The notes below the pieces were generated by a model, which did not search any database, had not been told where the DNA came from, and saw only the letters and a list, made by a program, of their open reading frames with translations. Positions 1-8,132 of a stretch of DNA of 64,000 bases are shown here, in pieces (the stretch's first letter is position 1; each line of letters opens with the position of its first letter). The translations under genes were made by a program, and so were the position numbers. The stretch is from UBA2588 sp002339805 (GTDB lineage: Bacteria; Chloroflexota; Dehalococcoidia; Lucifugimonadales; UBA3495), in contig JBJKVO010000015.1 of the NCBI GenBank assembly GCA_045562555.1, positions 186,001 to 250,000 of the forward strand, written 5' to 3'.

Positions 1-68
1 AGTGATATCCTAGTGTTGTTGGCTAAAACCAACTAAAAACACACTTTATCCCAATTAGATTCGAAATC

Positions 69-911
69 ATGAATGATATGACACAAATTAAAAAAACATA
101 TGTACTCATTCTCATGTTATTGAGCTTAACTATTTTATTCCCAATTGGAATTTCAGCTCAACAAGTACCTCCGCACATAATCATTGGCACAGCCTACAAC
201 AATGGAATTCCCGTTGTCGCAGGGACTACAATTTCAGCCCTAGTAAATGAAACTACTATCGGAACCGCTAGAACCTCTGGGGCAGGAAGATTTACTCTGA
301 TGGCAGGAAATAGTAACTCATACGCAGGCAAAACTATGACTTTTTCTATAGGAAATGATTCTGCAAGCGAAACATTACAATGGAAGAAAGGAGAAGCTAC
401 AAAACTCAATTTGAATGTAGGTAGCCCTTCTGCAATTTCGTCTGATATTCCTGTAACCACAACGGCAGCGGTGGGCGAAAAAGGCAATACAGGACTCCCT
501 GGACCGAAAGGACCTACAGGTGACGTAGGCCCCACAGGGTCCCAAGGCGAACTGGGATCTACAGGACCTGTTGGACCTATAGGAAACATTGGACCCACCG
601 GTCCCCAAGGGGAACCAGGAATAAATGCGCCTATGAACACATTTGCGCTCATAGCAGTATTGATAGCAGTTATAACAATTGTCGTTTCTGTGGCTACTAA
701 TATAGGCAACTATAGTGCTATATTAGTATTCATAATCACCATTTTCGTATCTATTTTCAGGAAAAATCAGTCAGAATACTCTAGTCCATCTACCGACTAT
801 TCGATACTCAATACCAATATTCCAGCTGTAAAGATTTGTGACAACTGCGGATCTGAAATTAGTACATCAGATTTATTTTGCGCAAACTGTGGAGCTAGAG
901 TTACCACTTAA
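69..911 (+). CDS. Collagen-like membrane protein with C-terminal zinc ribbon
   Basis: The protein has 280 residues. An N-terminal signal or anchor segment (about 9-30) is followed by a beta-rich domain (about 31-120). That domain begins QQVPPHIIIG and resembles the same region of the collagen-like protein at 18376-19008. About 16 Gly-X-Y triplets follow (about 137-187, for example GPTGPQGEPG), then one or two hydrophobic segments (about 193-232), then a zinc ribbon with two CxxC pairs (CDNCG and CANCG) at the C-terminus. The likely topology is collagen stalk outside and zinc ribbon in the cytoplasm. The function is unknown. ATG at 78 is an alternative start, and neither ATG has a clear ribosome site. 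The next gene also ends in zinc ribbons, so the two probably work together. Confidence 0.8.
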   Translation: MNDMTQIKKTYVLILMLLSLTILFPIGISAQQVPPHIIIGTAYNNGIPVVAGTTISALVNETTIGTARTSGAGRFTLMAGNSNSYAGKTMTFSIGNDSASETLQWKKGEATKLNLNVGSPSAISSDIPVTTTAAVGEKGNTGLPGPKGPTGDVGPTGSQGELGSTGPVGPIGNIGPTGPQGEPGINAPMNTFALIAVLIAVITIVVSVATNIGNYSAILVFIITIFVSIFRKNQSEYSSPSTDYSILNTNIPAVKICDNCGSEISTSDLFCANCGARVTT

Positions 912-932
912 GACTTTTGGAGAAATTCACAT

Positions 933-1958
933 ATGTCATTAGTACAATCTGCTAAAACTTGTTTCGCTAAATACGCGACATTTTATGGTGAATCTTCTAG
1001 ATCTGAGTTCTGGTGGTATACATTAATTTATTTCGTTGTATACGCAACAATCTCTGGATTTGCACAGTACATTACACAAATCAGTGTAGCCTATCAATTA
1101 GCAGGCTTATCAGGTAACACCTCAGCTTTAGTCGCAGGTATAAATTTATCCATATATAGTTCTATTATATGGGCAGTGACAGGAGTTGTATGGACAATCC
1201 TATTTATTCCATTTTTAGCAGCTGGGACCAGACGGCTTCATAATATAAATATGAGTGGCAAATGGCAACTCTTACAGCTCACTGGCATAGGGAACATATG
1301 GTTAATTATTTGGTGGTCTCTAAAAGTGCCTCCCACTTTCACTTTTAGACAATCTGTAGCATCTTGTTGGTCGAAGTATTTCCGCTTCTCTGGAACAAGT
1401 ACTCGCAGTGAATTCTGGTGGTTTGCATTGTTCACGGTACTAGCGTTACAAATTTTAGCCTACCTATACCTAATCGTCTCAGTATTTTTATATACACTGG
1501 CAATGAATGGATCTCCCATACTAAGTACTCTATACACAATATGGCAAATAGTCTCATTAGCGATTACATGCCTGTTAATCATACCGTTGCTTGCTGCTGG
1601 GAGCAGGCGTTTACATGACACAAATCGAACTGGTTGGCTCCAAGCACTATTAATTACAGTAGTAGGAGTTGTAGTGCTTGCAATCTTATGGTCTAGAGAA
1701 ACAAATCTAATCAGAAGAAGTTCACATTACTTGGAGGATAATAATTCCTTAGACTGGGAGCCTGTTTGCAGTCTGTGTGGTAGCGCAATAACAGCTAACG
1801 CTGCTTTCTGTACAAGTTGCGGAGCTTCTCAAATGCCAGAGCCCGAAGTCCAGCAAACCGAGGACATACCTACACCTTCTCTAGTATGCCCTAACTGCAA
1901 TGCTGTCATTGCACCAGAATCTAAATTCTGCCCTAATTGCGGGTCTCCCATAAACTGA
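933..1958 (+). CDS. Tandem DUF805 membrane protein with two zinc ribbons
   Basis: The protein has 341 residues. It contains two DUF805-type membrane units (about 1-125 and 130-260), each with the SRSEFWW or TRSEFWW signature near its start and a GxRRLHD/N motif near its end. Two zinc ribbons follow at about 275-298 and 319-339, each with paired CxxC motifs. A GGAG ribosome site lies 11 bases before the ATG. It starts 21 bases after the collagen-like gene, so the two are probably co-transcribed. DUF805 has no known biochemical role. Tandem DUF805 followed by two zinc ribbons is an unusual arrangement. The family call is firm, the function unknown. Confidence 0.85.
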   Translation: MSLVQSAKTCFAKYATFYGESSRSEFWWYTLIYFVVYATISGFAQYITQISVAYQLAGLSGNTSALVAGINLSIYSSIIWAVTGVVWTILFIPFLAAGTRRLHNINMSGKWQLLQLTGIGNIWLIIWWSLKVPPTFTFRQSVASCWSKYFRFSGTSTRSEFWWFALFTVLALQILAYLYLIVSVFLYTLAMNGSPILSTLYTIWQIVSLAITCLLIIPLLAAGSRRLHDTNRTGWLQALLITVVGVVVLAILWSRETNLIRRSSHYLEDNNSLDWEPVCSLCGSAITANAAFCTSCGASQMPEPEVQQTEDIPTPSLVCPNCNAVIAPESKFCPNCGSPIN

Positions 1959-2083
1959 CATTTTACCTTTCAGCCTAACCCTAAAATTTTATCAATTGAA
2001 ACTTCCTTATTTTGCGACAATTCAAAACAAGTTAAAATGAAGGTTATTGGACAATATTACTATATTGCATAGGAGTGTCTCGA

Positions 2084-3736
2084 ATGAGAGGAATTGATTT
2101 AATAGCCAAGATATTAAAAAACGAAGGGGTAGAATGGGTCGCTTGTTATCCTAGTAATCCGCTCATCGAAGCTCTAGCTAAAGAAGATATCCGCGTAATC
2201 GCCTTCAGACATGAGCGCGGCGCTTTAATGGCTGCAGACGGATACAGCAGGACAAACAACCGGAAGAAATTTGGTGTGTTTGTCATGCAGTCAGCAGCTG
2301 GCGCAGAGAACTCTATGGGAGCTCTAGCCCAAGCCAATGCAGATAATATCCCGGTCTTAGTGATGCCTGGAGGGTACACATTAGACAGGATGTCCGTAGC
2401 TCCTAATTTCTGGGCTAGCAAGATGTATGAGCCAATTTCCAAACACGCTGAAACAATTCTAAAAGTAGAAGAGATACCCTCTATCATGCGGAGAGCCTTT
2501 CATCATTTAAGAAATGGCAGACCTGGCCCTGTGGTAGTAGAAATGCCTGCTGATGTTTGTGCAAGTGAAGTCGCTGAGGACTTGATAACTAACTACTCTT
2601 TCCCCAATCAGTTCACATTTAAACCTTCCGACTCCGCAATCAATTCAGCAATAGACCTTATAAAGAAATCTAATAACCTAATGATCTGGGCTGGGCAGGG
2701 GGTTTTAATGTCAGAAGCCACCAAAGAACTTCAGCAACTGGCTGAATTGTTATCTGTGCCCGTTTTTACAACCATGCCAGGGAAATCAGCCTTTGACGAA
2801 CGTCATGAATTGTCCTTAGGAGCAGGTTCAACTACAACTACTCTGGCTGCTAAAGAATTTTTAACTTCTTCTGACACTATCTTAGCGCTTGGAAGCAGCT
2901 TAACCCGTACCCCGTATTCTCAACAAATACCGACAGGCAAAACCATTATTCAGAACGTTGATAACCCTGACTCGGTCAACAAGGATGAGTCTGTTGATGT
3001 TGCATTAATAGGAGACACAAAAGAAACAATCATTGAATTAATTAGCCGTCTGCAAGAAGTGTATGGTGAAACCCGTATGGACAATAACGAAGTTAGAGAT
3101 TTAATTGCAAAATACAAAACAGAAATGCGTGCAGAGTTTGAACCTTACTTAACTAGTGACGCAGAACCAATCAATCCTTATAGAGTTGTAGAAGCTGTCA
3201 ACAAAGTAGTAGATTTAGAAAATAGTATCATCACTCACGACGCAGGAGCGCCTCGCGAACAATCTGTGGCTTTCATACAAGCAACCGTACCTCGAAGTTA
3301 TATTGGATGGGGCAAGACAACCCACCTCGGGTTCGGCTTGCCTTTAATCATAGGCGCTAAGTTAGCTCACCCTGATAAATTCTGCATGAATATCATGGGT
3401 GACGGAGCATTTGGAATGTCGGGAATGGATTTTGAGACCGCCACCAGACAAAGAATCGGAATCACCACTCTAATATACAACAATGGCGGAATGGCTACTT
3501 ATCCTGTAGGAACCCCTACCGACTTCCCTGTTGCAAGAGATAAATCAGGAGTAGGAGTTATGACTGGTAATTATGCTGACTTTGCCAGGGCATTTGGAGG
3601 ACATGGCATTGAAGTATCTAAACTTGAAGAACTCGAGCCAGCTCTTAAAGAAGCTCAAAAATTGAATAAAGAAGGTATCACCGTCATTATTGATGTCAAA
3701 ACAGTCATGGAATCAAAAAGGGGCCACAGGACCTAG
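2084..3736 (+). CDS. Thiamine diphosphate-dependent enzyme, acetolactate synthase-like
   Basis: The protein has 550 residues with the three-domain order of the ThDP decarboxylase/acetolactate synthase superfamily: PYR domain (about 1-165), central domain (about 185-330) and PP domain (about 365-550). The PYR domain carries the cofactor-activating Glu (about E44, in RHERGALMAADGY). The PP domain has the GDG...NN motif (about 438-466) that binds Mg and diphosphate. No regulatory small subunit lies nearby, so this is probably not the biosynthetic acetolactate synthase. A 2-oxoacid or acyl-CoA decarboxylase or lyase is more likely. I chose the ATG at 2084, which has AGGAG eight bases upstream. 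A GTG at 2075 would add three residues but overlaps that site. Confidence 0.85.
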   Translation: MRGIDLIAKILKNEGVEWVACYPSNPLIEALAKEDIRVIAFRHERGALMAADGYSRTNNRKKFGVFVMQSAAGAENSMGALAQANADNIPVLVMPGGYTLDRMSVAPNFWASKMYEPISKHAETILKVEEIPSIMRRAFHHLRNGRPGPVVVEMPADVCASEVAEDLITNYSFPNQFTFKPSDSAINSAIDLIKKSNNLMIWAGQGVLMSEATKELQQLAELLSVPVFTTMPGKSAFDERHELSLGAGSTTTTLAAKEFLTSSDTILALGSSLTRTPYSQQIPTGKTIIQNVDNPDSVNKDESVDVALIGDTKETIIELISRLQEVYGETRMDNNEVRDLIAKYKTEMRAEFEPYLTSDAEPINPYRVVEAVNKVVDLENSIITHDAGAPREQSVAFIQATVPRSYIGWGKTTHLGFGLPLIIGAKLAHPDKFCMNIMGDGAFGMSGMDFETATRQRIGITTLIYNNGGMATYPVGTPTDFPVARDKSGVGVMTGNYADFARAFGGHGIEVSKLEELEPALKEAQKLNKEGITVIIDVKTVMESKRGHRT

Positions 3737-3775
3737 GTTTAATTTACATCCGACTAATAAAGTTGTAGAGAGCAT

Positions 3776-5296
3776 ATGGTAAGACATGTAATGGTATTTC
3801 TAATTATCGCCATTTTAACGATGGGATGTGAACAATTATCTGAATCCAACAACGAAAAAGAAGTATTTGAAATTCAGCCAAGTATATTCCCAACTCAATC
3901 ATATTCGAGTGATTTGAGATCGCAAACACCAACATTATCAGCGGAACCAGAAAATAATATCGAACCCAAAACCGAACTCAAGAATCCCGGATGTTCGAAT
4001 CTTCCTGATGATGTTGTATGCACTTGTACCAATGGTTCGTGGCATAACTGTTACTCCTTAAATGATTCAGAGACCCAAAAGTCTCCTAAAATCTTAAAAC
4101 AAACCTCGCCAGATGCCCAAATTACTACAAGTACATCAACAAATACGGTAAATAGTACACTGAACACAAATAACTTAAAGCCTACCTTATCTCTAGAACC
4201 CTCAATAAGTCATGCAAACACATTTGTTAAAGCTATTGGGTCTGGATTCCCTCCCAATTCTTCTGTTTTAATAACTTATCATTACGGTTCTTCATCCAAC
4301 AATCGAGCAACTTTCACAACTAATAATAACGGAGATTTCTCAAATCAATTCCCTGTACCAAGCGATGTAACAGCAGGTGGAGAAAATTTGGTTCGAGCAT
4401 CTAGTAATCCATCTAATTCCTCAGGAAACTCAACCCAAATCTCCTCTAGTGCTACTCATTTCGTTCCTTCAAACGAACTCTCCGTATCCTCAGAAGTCAT
4501 AATTCCAGGAAATAAAATCACAATAACAGGGCAATCTTTTTCACCTTACACCTCTATAAAATACCTCCAGTTAGGCAACCTTAATATACTCAACAACCCT
4601 GTTCCTACAACGGACTCAAATGGCACATTTACTACTGACATAACAGTGCCCAACCTTTCTTCTGGTCTTCATTTGCTAGTAGCAATAGTGGGTAACAAAA
4701 CTTCTAGTACCTATGCCTACATCACAGGCAACTCTTCCTACACCCCATTATTAACAGTAGAACCCGAATTAAGCTACCCTGGAAGTCAAGTAACTGTCAC
4801 AGGCACTAATTATCCAATTAATACTAGCGTACTTATAACATATTCCTATGGATTGGCCTCTTTAAATCTAGCAAACACTATCACGGACAGCTCAGGAAAT
4901 TTCAATGCATCAATCACCATTCCTACAGATACAACTGTACAAACAAACAACTTAATTCAAACAACTTCCAACGCAAACCTTGGGAATAATGTATTTGAAA
5001 CTATAACCGCAGGGGCAAGACACTACGTTCCTCTGTCCTTAATAAACATTTCAAAAAGCGAAGTCCTGCCCGGAGATATCCTCACTCTTACTGGTTCAGG
5101 ATTTACTAATAATGATGTAATTGAGTCAATTACAATAGGAAGTTCAGCAATTATTACTATGACTAGCAACTCCATCGACAATCAAGGCAAATTCAGTACC
5201 GAATTTGTGATCCCAAGATTAAGTCCAGGCATATACTTATTAACTGTGACGACACCCTCTATGAACAGTTCCAAGTTCATAGAAATCATAAATTAA
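3776..5296 (+). CDS. Surface lipoprotein with repeated Ig-like modules
   Basis: The 506-residue protein has a signal peptide ending in a lipobox (LTMGC, lipidated Cys18). A Ser/Thr/Asn-rich linker (about 19-135) follows, then two copies of a two-part module. Part A carries LITYxYG and a following NL motif (about 136-230 and 325-420). Part B has PGxxxTxTGxxF and VPxLSxG or IPRLSPG (about 231-324 and 421-506). The same A+B pair occurs in the S-layer-like protein at 19089-21557, including YGSSSxNxATFT and PVPxTDxxG. It probably sits on the outer surface and may associate with the S-layer. I recognise no enzyme domain. Confidence 0.75.
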   Translation: MVRHVMVFLIIAILTMGCEQLSESNNEKEVFEIQPSIFPTQSYSSDLRSQTPTLSAEPENNIEPKTELKNPGCSNLPDDVVCTCTNGSWHNCYSLNDSETQKSPKILKQTSPDAQITTSTSTNTVNSTLNTNNLKPTLSLEPSISHANTFVKAIGSGFPPNSSVLITYHYGSSSNNRATFTTNNNGDFSNQFPVPSDVTAGGENLVRASSNPSNSSGNSTQISSSATHFVPSNELSVSSEVIIPGNKITITGQSFSPYTSIKYLQLGNLNILNNPVPTTDSNGTFTTDITVPNLSSGLHLLVAIVGNKTSSTYAYITGNSSYTPLLTVEPELSYPGSQVTVTGTNYPINTSVLITYSYGLASLNLANTITDSSGNFNASITIPTDTTVQTNNLIQTTSNANLGNNVFETITAGARHYVPLSLINISKSEVLPGDILTLTGSGFTNNDVIESITIGSSAIITMTSNSIDNQGKFSTEFVIPRLSPGIYLLTVTTPSMNSSKFIEIIN

Positions 5297-5389
5297 ACCT
5301 CGTCAAATCCTACTTACCAGTAAACTTAGTAAGATATAATAAATTCATTCTGAATCTAATTCGGTATTCTATTTAAATCATAAAATTAT

Positions 5390-6199
5390 ATGCTTCGTAT
5401 TAAAATTGCATTCATATTCGTGGTTACCACATTATCAGTACTAAACTGTGTGTCATTGCCTAATGAAACACGCCCACCATTAGACATAGAATCTCTACCT
5501 AATACCCCAACTCCAGATCGTGACATTGTGGCCACTTTAGAAGCTTTAGATCAATTGATTCTAGCAGCACGGATGACCTCTACAGCTCCGCCAACATCCA
5601 CCCCTATGCCTGTACCAACATCCACTCCTGCACCTGTGCCAACTGCCACTCCTGTACCTATGCCAACTGCTACTCCTGCACCTGTGCCAACTGCCACTCC
5701 TGCACCTGTGCCAACTGCCACTCCTGCACCTGTGCCAACTGCTACTCCTGCACCTGTGCCAACTGCCACTCCTGTACCTGTGCCAACTGCTACTCCTGTG
5801 GCTATAGCTGACCCAACCTGTACTAACCGGTATTCCCCAGCTGTACCCACAATATACTTGTCATCTACTACTAAATGCATAGTTAATTCTGTGACTATTA
5901 CATGGGATGTCGAAAGTAAAACCAAGACCAGTTGGGGTAAAGATGTTACTAGTTACTACATCAATTACACTCTTAATAATCAATCTTTCTATGATTATCC
6001 GAATGGGCACGTTAAGTTCACAATATGGGATAAATCTGTTCCGCCGATTCCGTGCGCTTATGTGTATTACAGGCAACAACCAGTTCACCAATCAACAACG
6101 GACATAGCTGGGATATCAGATTACCGTGAAATTATTCCTAACTCGTGTTCTTCAATAGGGGAAGTTCAACTAACCAGGTTCGACGCGGGAGATTATTAA
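5390..6199 (+). CDS. Lipoprotein with Pro-Thr repeat stalk
   Basis: The protein has 269 residues. A hydrophobic N-terminus ends in a lipoprotein-like site (SVLNC, Cys20), although Asn at -1 is not ideal. A Thr/Pro-rich stretch leads into about nine 8-residue repeats of the form PVPTATPA (about 68-138). A C-terminal domain of about 130 residues follows, rich in aromatic residues and with several Cys. The repeats look like a rigid, possibly glycosylated stalk that holds the C-terminal domain away from the membrane. I do not recognise the C-terminal domain. The gene follows the other surface lipoprotein on the same strand and probably belongs to the same envelope group. Confidence 0.7.
   Translation: MLRIKIAFIFVVTTLSVLNCVSLPNETRPPLDIESLPNTPTPDRDIVATLEALDQLILAARMTSTAPPTSTPMPVPTSTPAPVPTATPVPMPTATPAPVPTATPAPVPTATPAPVPTATPAPVPTATPVPVPTATPVAIADPTCTNRYSPAVPTIYLSSTTKCIVNSVTITWDVESKTKTSWGKDVTSYYINYTLNNQSFYDYPNGHVKFTIWDKSVPPIPCAYVYYRQQPVHQSTTDIAGISDYREIIPNSCSSIGEVQLTRFDAGDY
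5591..5800 (+). repeat. 24-bp tandem repeats encoding PVPTATPA
   Basis: About nine in-frame copies of a 24-bp unit close to actcctgcacctgtgccaac encode the Pro-Thr stalk of the lipoprotein. The central copies are nearly identical, differing mostly at third positions (gcc or gct, gta or gtg). The copy number is therefore likely to vary by slippage without breaking the frame. Confidence 0.85.
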
Positions 6200-6233
6200 T
6201 TAAAATTTCTTTTGTATGTCGTCCTAATTTGAA

Positions 6234-6308
6234 TGGAGCGGAAGAGGAGATTCGAACTCCCGACCCTCTCCTTGGCAAGGAGATGCTCTACCACTGAGCC
6301 ACTTCCGC
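6234..6308 (-). tRNA. tRNA-Gly(GCC)
   Basis: On the minus strand the sequence folds into a full cloverleaf: acceptor GCGGAAG with CTTCCGC, D arm with GCTC and GAGC, anticodon arm TCTCC-TTGCCAA-GGAGA and T arm with TTCGAAT. The anticodon is GCC. The CCA end is encoded (tgg at 6234-6236 on the plus strand). Confidence 0.95.
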
Positions 6309-6318
6309 TCAAAAAAGG

Positions 6319-6391
6319 TGCCGAGGGACAGACTCGAACTGTCGACACCGGCATTTTCAGTGCCGTGCTCTACCACCTGAGCTACCTCGGC
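6319..6391 (-). tRNA. tRNA-Phe(GAA)
   Basis: The minus strand gives a cloverleaf: acceptor GCCGAGG with CCTCGGC, anticodon arm CGGCA-CTGAAAA-TGCCG and T loop TTCGAGT. The anticodon is GAA. CCA is not encoded, since the bases after the discriminator A read CCT. It lies ten bases upstream of tRNA-Gly in the same direction, so one transcript probably carries both. Confidence 0.95.
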
Positions 6392-6476
6392 CGGAAAAAC
6401 TATGTTAAAACCGGTACATGACAGTGTCAAGTTACAATAACTCTATCACCAATATGAATTTTTATCTAGATTCAGA

Positions 6477-6498
6477 TGTTGATACACCTTAATCAACA
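6477..6498. promoter_or_regulatory. Inverted repeat upstream of the pdxS promoter
   Basis: Perfect 7-base arms TGTTGAT and ATCAACA are separated by eight bases and end just before the -35 box at 6500. The position suits an activator or repressor site for pdxS-pdxT. No PdxR-type regulator lies nearby, so the role is inferred from position only. Confidence 0.35.
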
Positions 6499-6499
6499 A

Positions 6500-6529
6500 T
6501 TGCCTAGTTATTCTTAAAAGCAGTATAAT
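6500..6529 (+). promoter_or_regulatory. Sigma70-type promoter for pdxS-pdxT
   Basis: A perfect -10 box TATAAT (6524-6529) lies 18 bases after TTGCCT (6500-6505), which matches four of six bases of the -35 consensus. Transcription would start near 6537, about 27 bases before the pdxS ATG, which has AGGAG at 6552-6556. Confidence 0.6.
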
Positions 6530-6563
6530 AGTTGCAATGGTACTCAGAACTTAGGAGATTAAT

Positions 6564-7454
6564 ATGGTTGAAACTGTTACAGGCACGTTTACTGTGAAAT
6601 CCGGTCATGCTCAGATGTTAAAAGGTGGCGTGATTATGGACGTCGTTAACCCTGAACAAGCCAAAATAGCTGCTGAAGCTGGAGCTGTCGCTGTAATGGC
6701 ACTGGAACGAGTTCCCGCAGATATCCGCGCAGAAGGTGGAGTAGCCCGCATGACAGACCCTTCCGTTATTTTAGAAATAATGGAAACAGTAAGTATTCCG
6801 GTAATGGCAAAATGCCGTATTGGCCATTTTGTTGAAGCTCAGGTGCTAGAATCCCTCGGAATCGATTATATCGATGAATCCGAAGTATTAACCCTAGCTG
6901 ATGAAAAGCACCATGTTTGGAAACATGATTTTAAAGTGCCTTTTGTATGTGGCTGCAGAGATCTTGGAGAAGCTCTTAGAAGAATCTCTGAAGGAGCTGC
7001 AATGATAAGAACAAAAGGAGAAGCTGGCACTGGAGACGTTGTTGAAGCTGTAAGGCATATGAGAACCGTACAGGATAACATTCGTAAATTGAAAAACATG
7101 CCTAATGATGAATTAGTCGTTGAGGCCAGAGATCTTGGTGTCAGTGTGGACTTACTCATTCAAACAAAAGAAGAGGGGAGGCTGCCTGTAGTTAACTTTG
7201 CTGCAGGAGGAGTTGCAACCCCGGCAGATGCCGCTCTAATGATGCAATTAGGCGCAGACGGTGTATTCGTTGGATCTGGAATATTCAAATCTGGAGACCC
7301 TGCAACAAGAGCAAATGCTATTGTTCAGGCAGTGACCCATTATAACGACCCGAAAATCATAGCTGAAGTTTCCAAAGATCTTGGTGAAGCTATGGTAGGT
7401 ATCAGTGCCAGAACAATTCCGGAAAACGAACTCTTAGCATCTAGAAGCAAGTAA
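6564..7454 (+). CDS. pdxS: Pyridoxal 5'-phosphate synthase lyase subunit PdxS
   Basis: The 296 residues match the usual PdxS length. PdxS builds PLP from ribose 5-phosphate, glyceraldehyde 3-phosphate and ammonia delivered by PdxT. The highly conserved VMALERVPADIR segment is present, as are the substrate lysine in MAKCRIGH (about K83) and the second lysine in IRTKGEAGTG (about K150). Near the C-terminus GADGVFVGSGIFKS forms the phosphate-binding region. The gene has its own promoter and ribosome site, and pdxT follows 14 bases later. PLP made here would serve SufS, ArgD and two other aminotransferases in the window. Confidence 0.98.
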   Translation: MVETVTGTFTVKSGHAQMLKGGVIMDVVNPEQAKIAAEAGAVAVMALERVPADIRAEGGVARMTDPSVILEIMETVSIPVMAKCRIGHFVEAQVLESLGIDYIDESEVLTLADEKHHVWKHDFKVPFVCGCRDLGEALRRISEGAAMIRTKGEAGTGDVVEAVRHMRTVQDNIRKLKNMPNDELVVEARDLGVSVDLLIQTKEEGRLPVVNFAAGGVATPADAALMMQLGADGVFVGSGIFKSGDPATRANAIVQAVTHYNDPKIIAEVSKDLGEAMVGISARTIPENELLASRSK

Positions 7455-7468
7455 TTAGGGATTACAAA

Positions 7469-8032
7469 GTGAATACAGTAGGAGTCTTAGCTCTCCAAGG
7501 GGATTTTGAAGAGCACATATCAGTATTCAAATCTCTTGGGGCTGAATGCAAGGAAATCAGATTACCCGAGCATATGGATGCAATAGACCGCTTGGTAATA
7601 CCCGGAGGAGAAAGTACAACTCTAAGTAGATTATGCTCTAATTACGGCTTCAGAGAGCCCTTGCAACGCTTAGGATCTACAGGAATGCCCATCTGGGGAA
7701 CTTGCGCAGGCATGATAATGCTCTCTTCAAAAATCACCGAATCCGACCCTGTACCTTTGGAAATAATAGATATAGAGGTCCAGCGCAATGCTTTTGGTCG
7801 CCAGGTCGATAGCTTTGAACAAGTCCTTCCTCTTAAAGGTATTGCAGATGACTTTAACTGCATCTTCATTAGAGCCCCTATTGTTCTAAACACGGGTGAA
7901 TCTGTTGAAATTATCGCTAAGCTGGAAAATGGAACACCTGTTGCAGTACAACAAGGTAACCTATTTGCAACATCTTTCCACCCAGAATTATCAAAAGATA
8001 GTCGAGTGCATAAATATTTTTTGGATTTATGA
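7469..8032 (+). CDS. pdxT: Pyridoxal 5'-phosphate synthase glutaminase subunit PdxT
   Basis: This 187-residue class I glutamine amidotransferase hydrolyses glutamine and channels ammonia to PdxS. Visible motifs are PGGESTT (about 47-53), the nucleophile Cys79 in WGTCAGM, and the His-Glu pair of the triad in FHPELS (about 170-175). The start is GTG, placing GVLALQGDFEEH at the N-terminus as in the family. It lies directly behind pdxS and is co-transcribed with it. Confidence 0.97.
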   Translation: MNTVGVLALQGDFEEHISVFKSLGAECKEIRLPEHMDAIDRLVIPGGESTTLSRLCSNYGFREPLQRLGSTGMPIWGTCAGMIMLSSKITESDPVPLEIIDIEVQRNAFGRQVDSFEQVLPLKGIADDFNCIFIRAPIVLNTGESVEIIAKLENGTPVAVQQGNLFATSFHPELSKDSRVHKYFLDL

Positions 8033-8100
8033 AATTCTACGGTAAAATAGATGACATAATGATTCAAAAACGGAAAATAAATTTTATATAATTATTATAT

Positions 8101-8118
8101 AGTTGATAGCAATCAACT
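8101..8118 (+). promoter_or_regulatory. Leader hairpin before the R3H ATPase gene
   Basis: Perfect 7-base arms AGTTGAT and ATCAACT enclose a four-base loop and end six bases before the GGAGG ribosome site (8124-8128). No T-run follows, so it is not a typical terminator. It could affect mRNA stability, translation or protein binding. Confidence 0.35.
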
Positions 8119-8132
8119 GACCTGGAGGATTT

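Noticed and set aside
18..33. Small hairpin GTTGG-CTAAAA-CCAAC at the window start
   Set aside because: It has no T-run next to it and no visible upstream gene, so its role cannot be supported.
5591..5800. CRISPR-like array of 24-bp repeats
   Set aside because: The copies are contiguous with no spacers and encode an in-frame Pro-Thr stalk.
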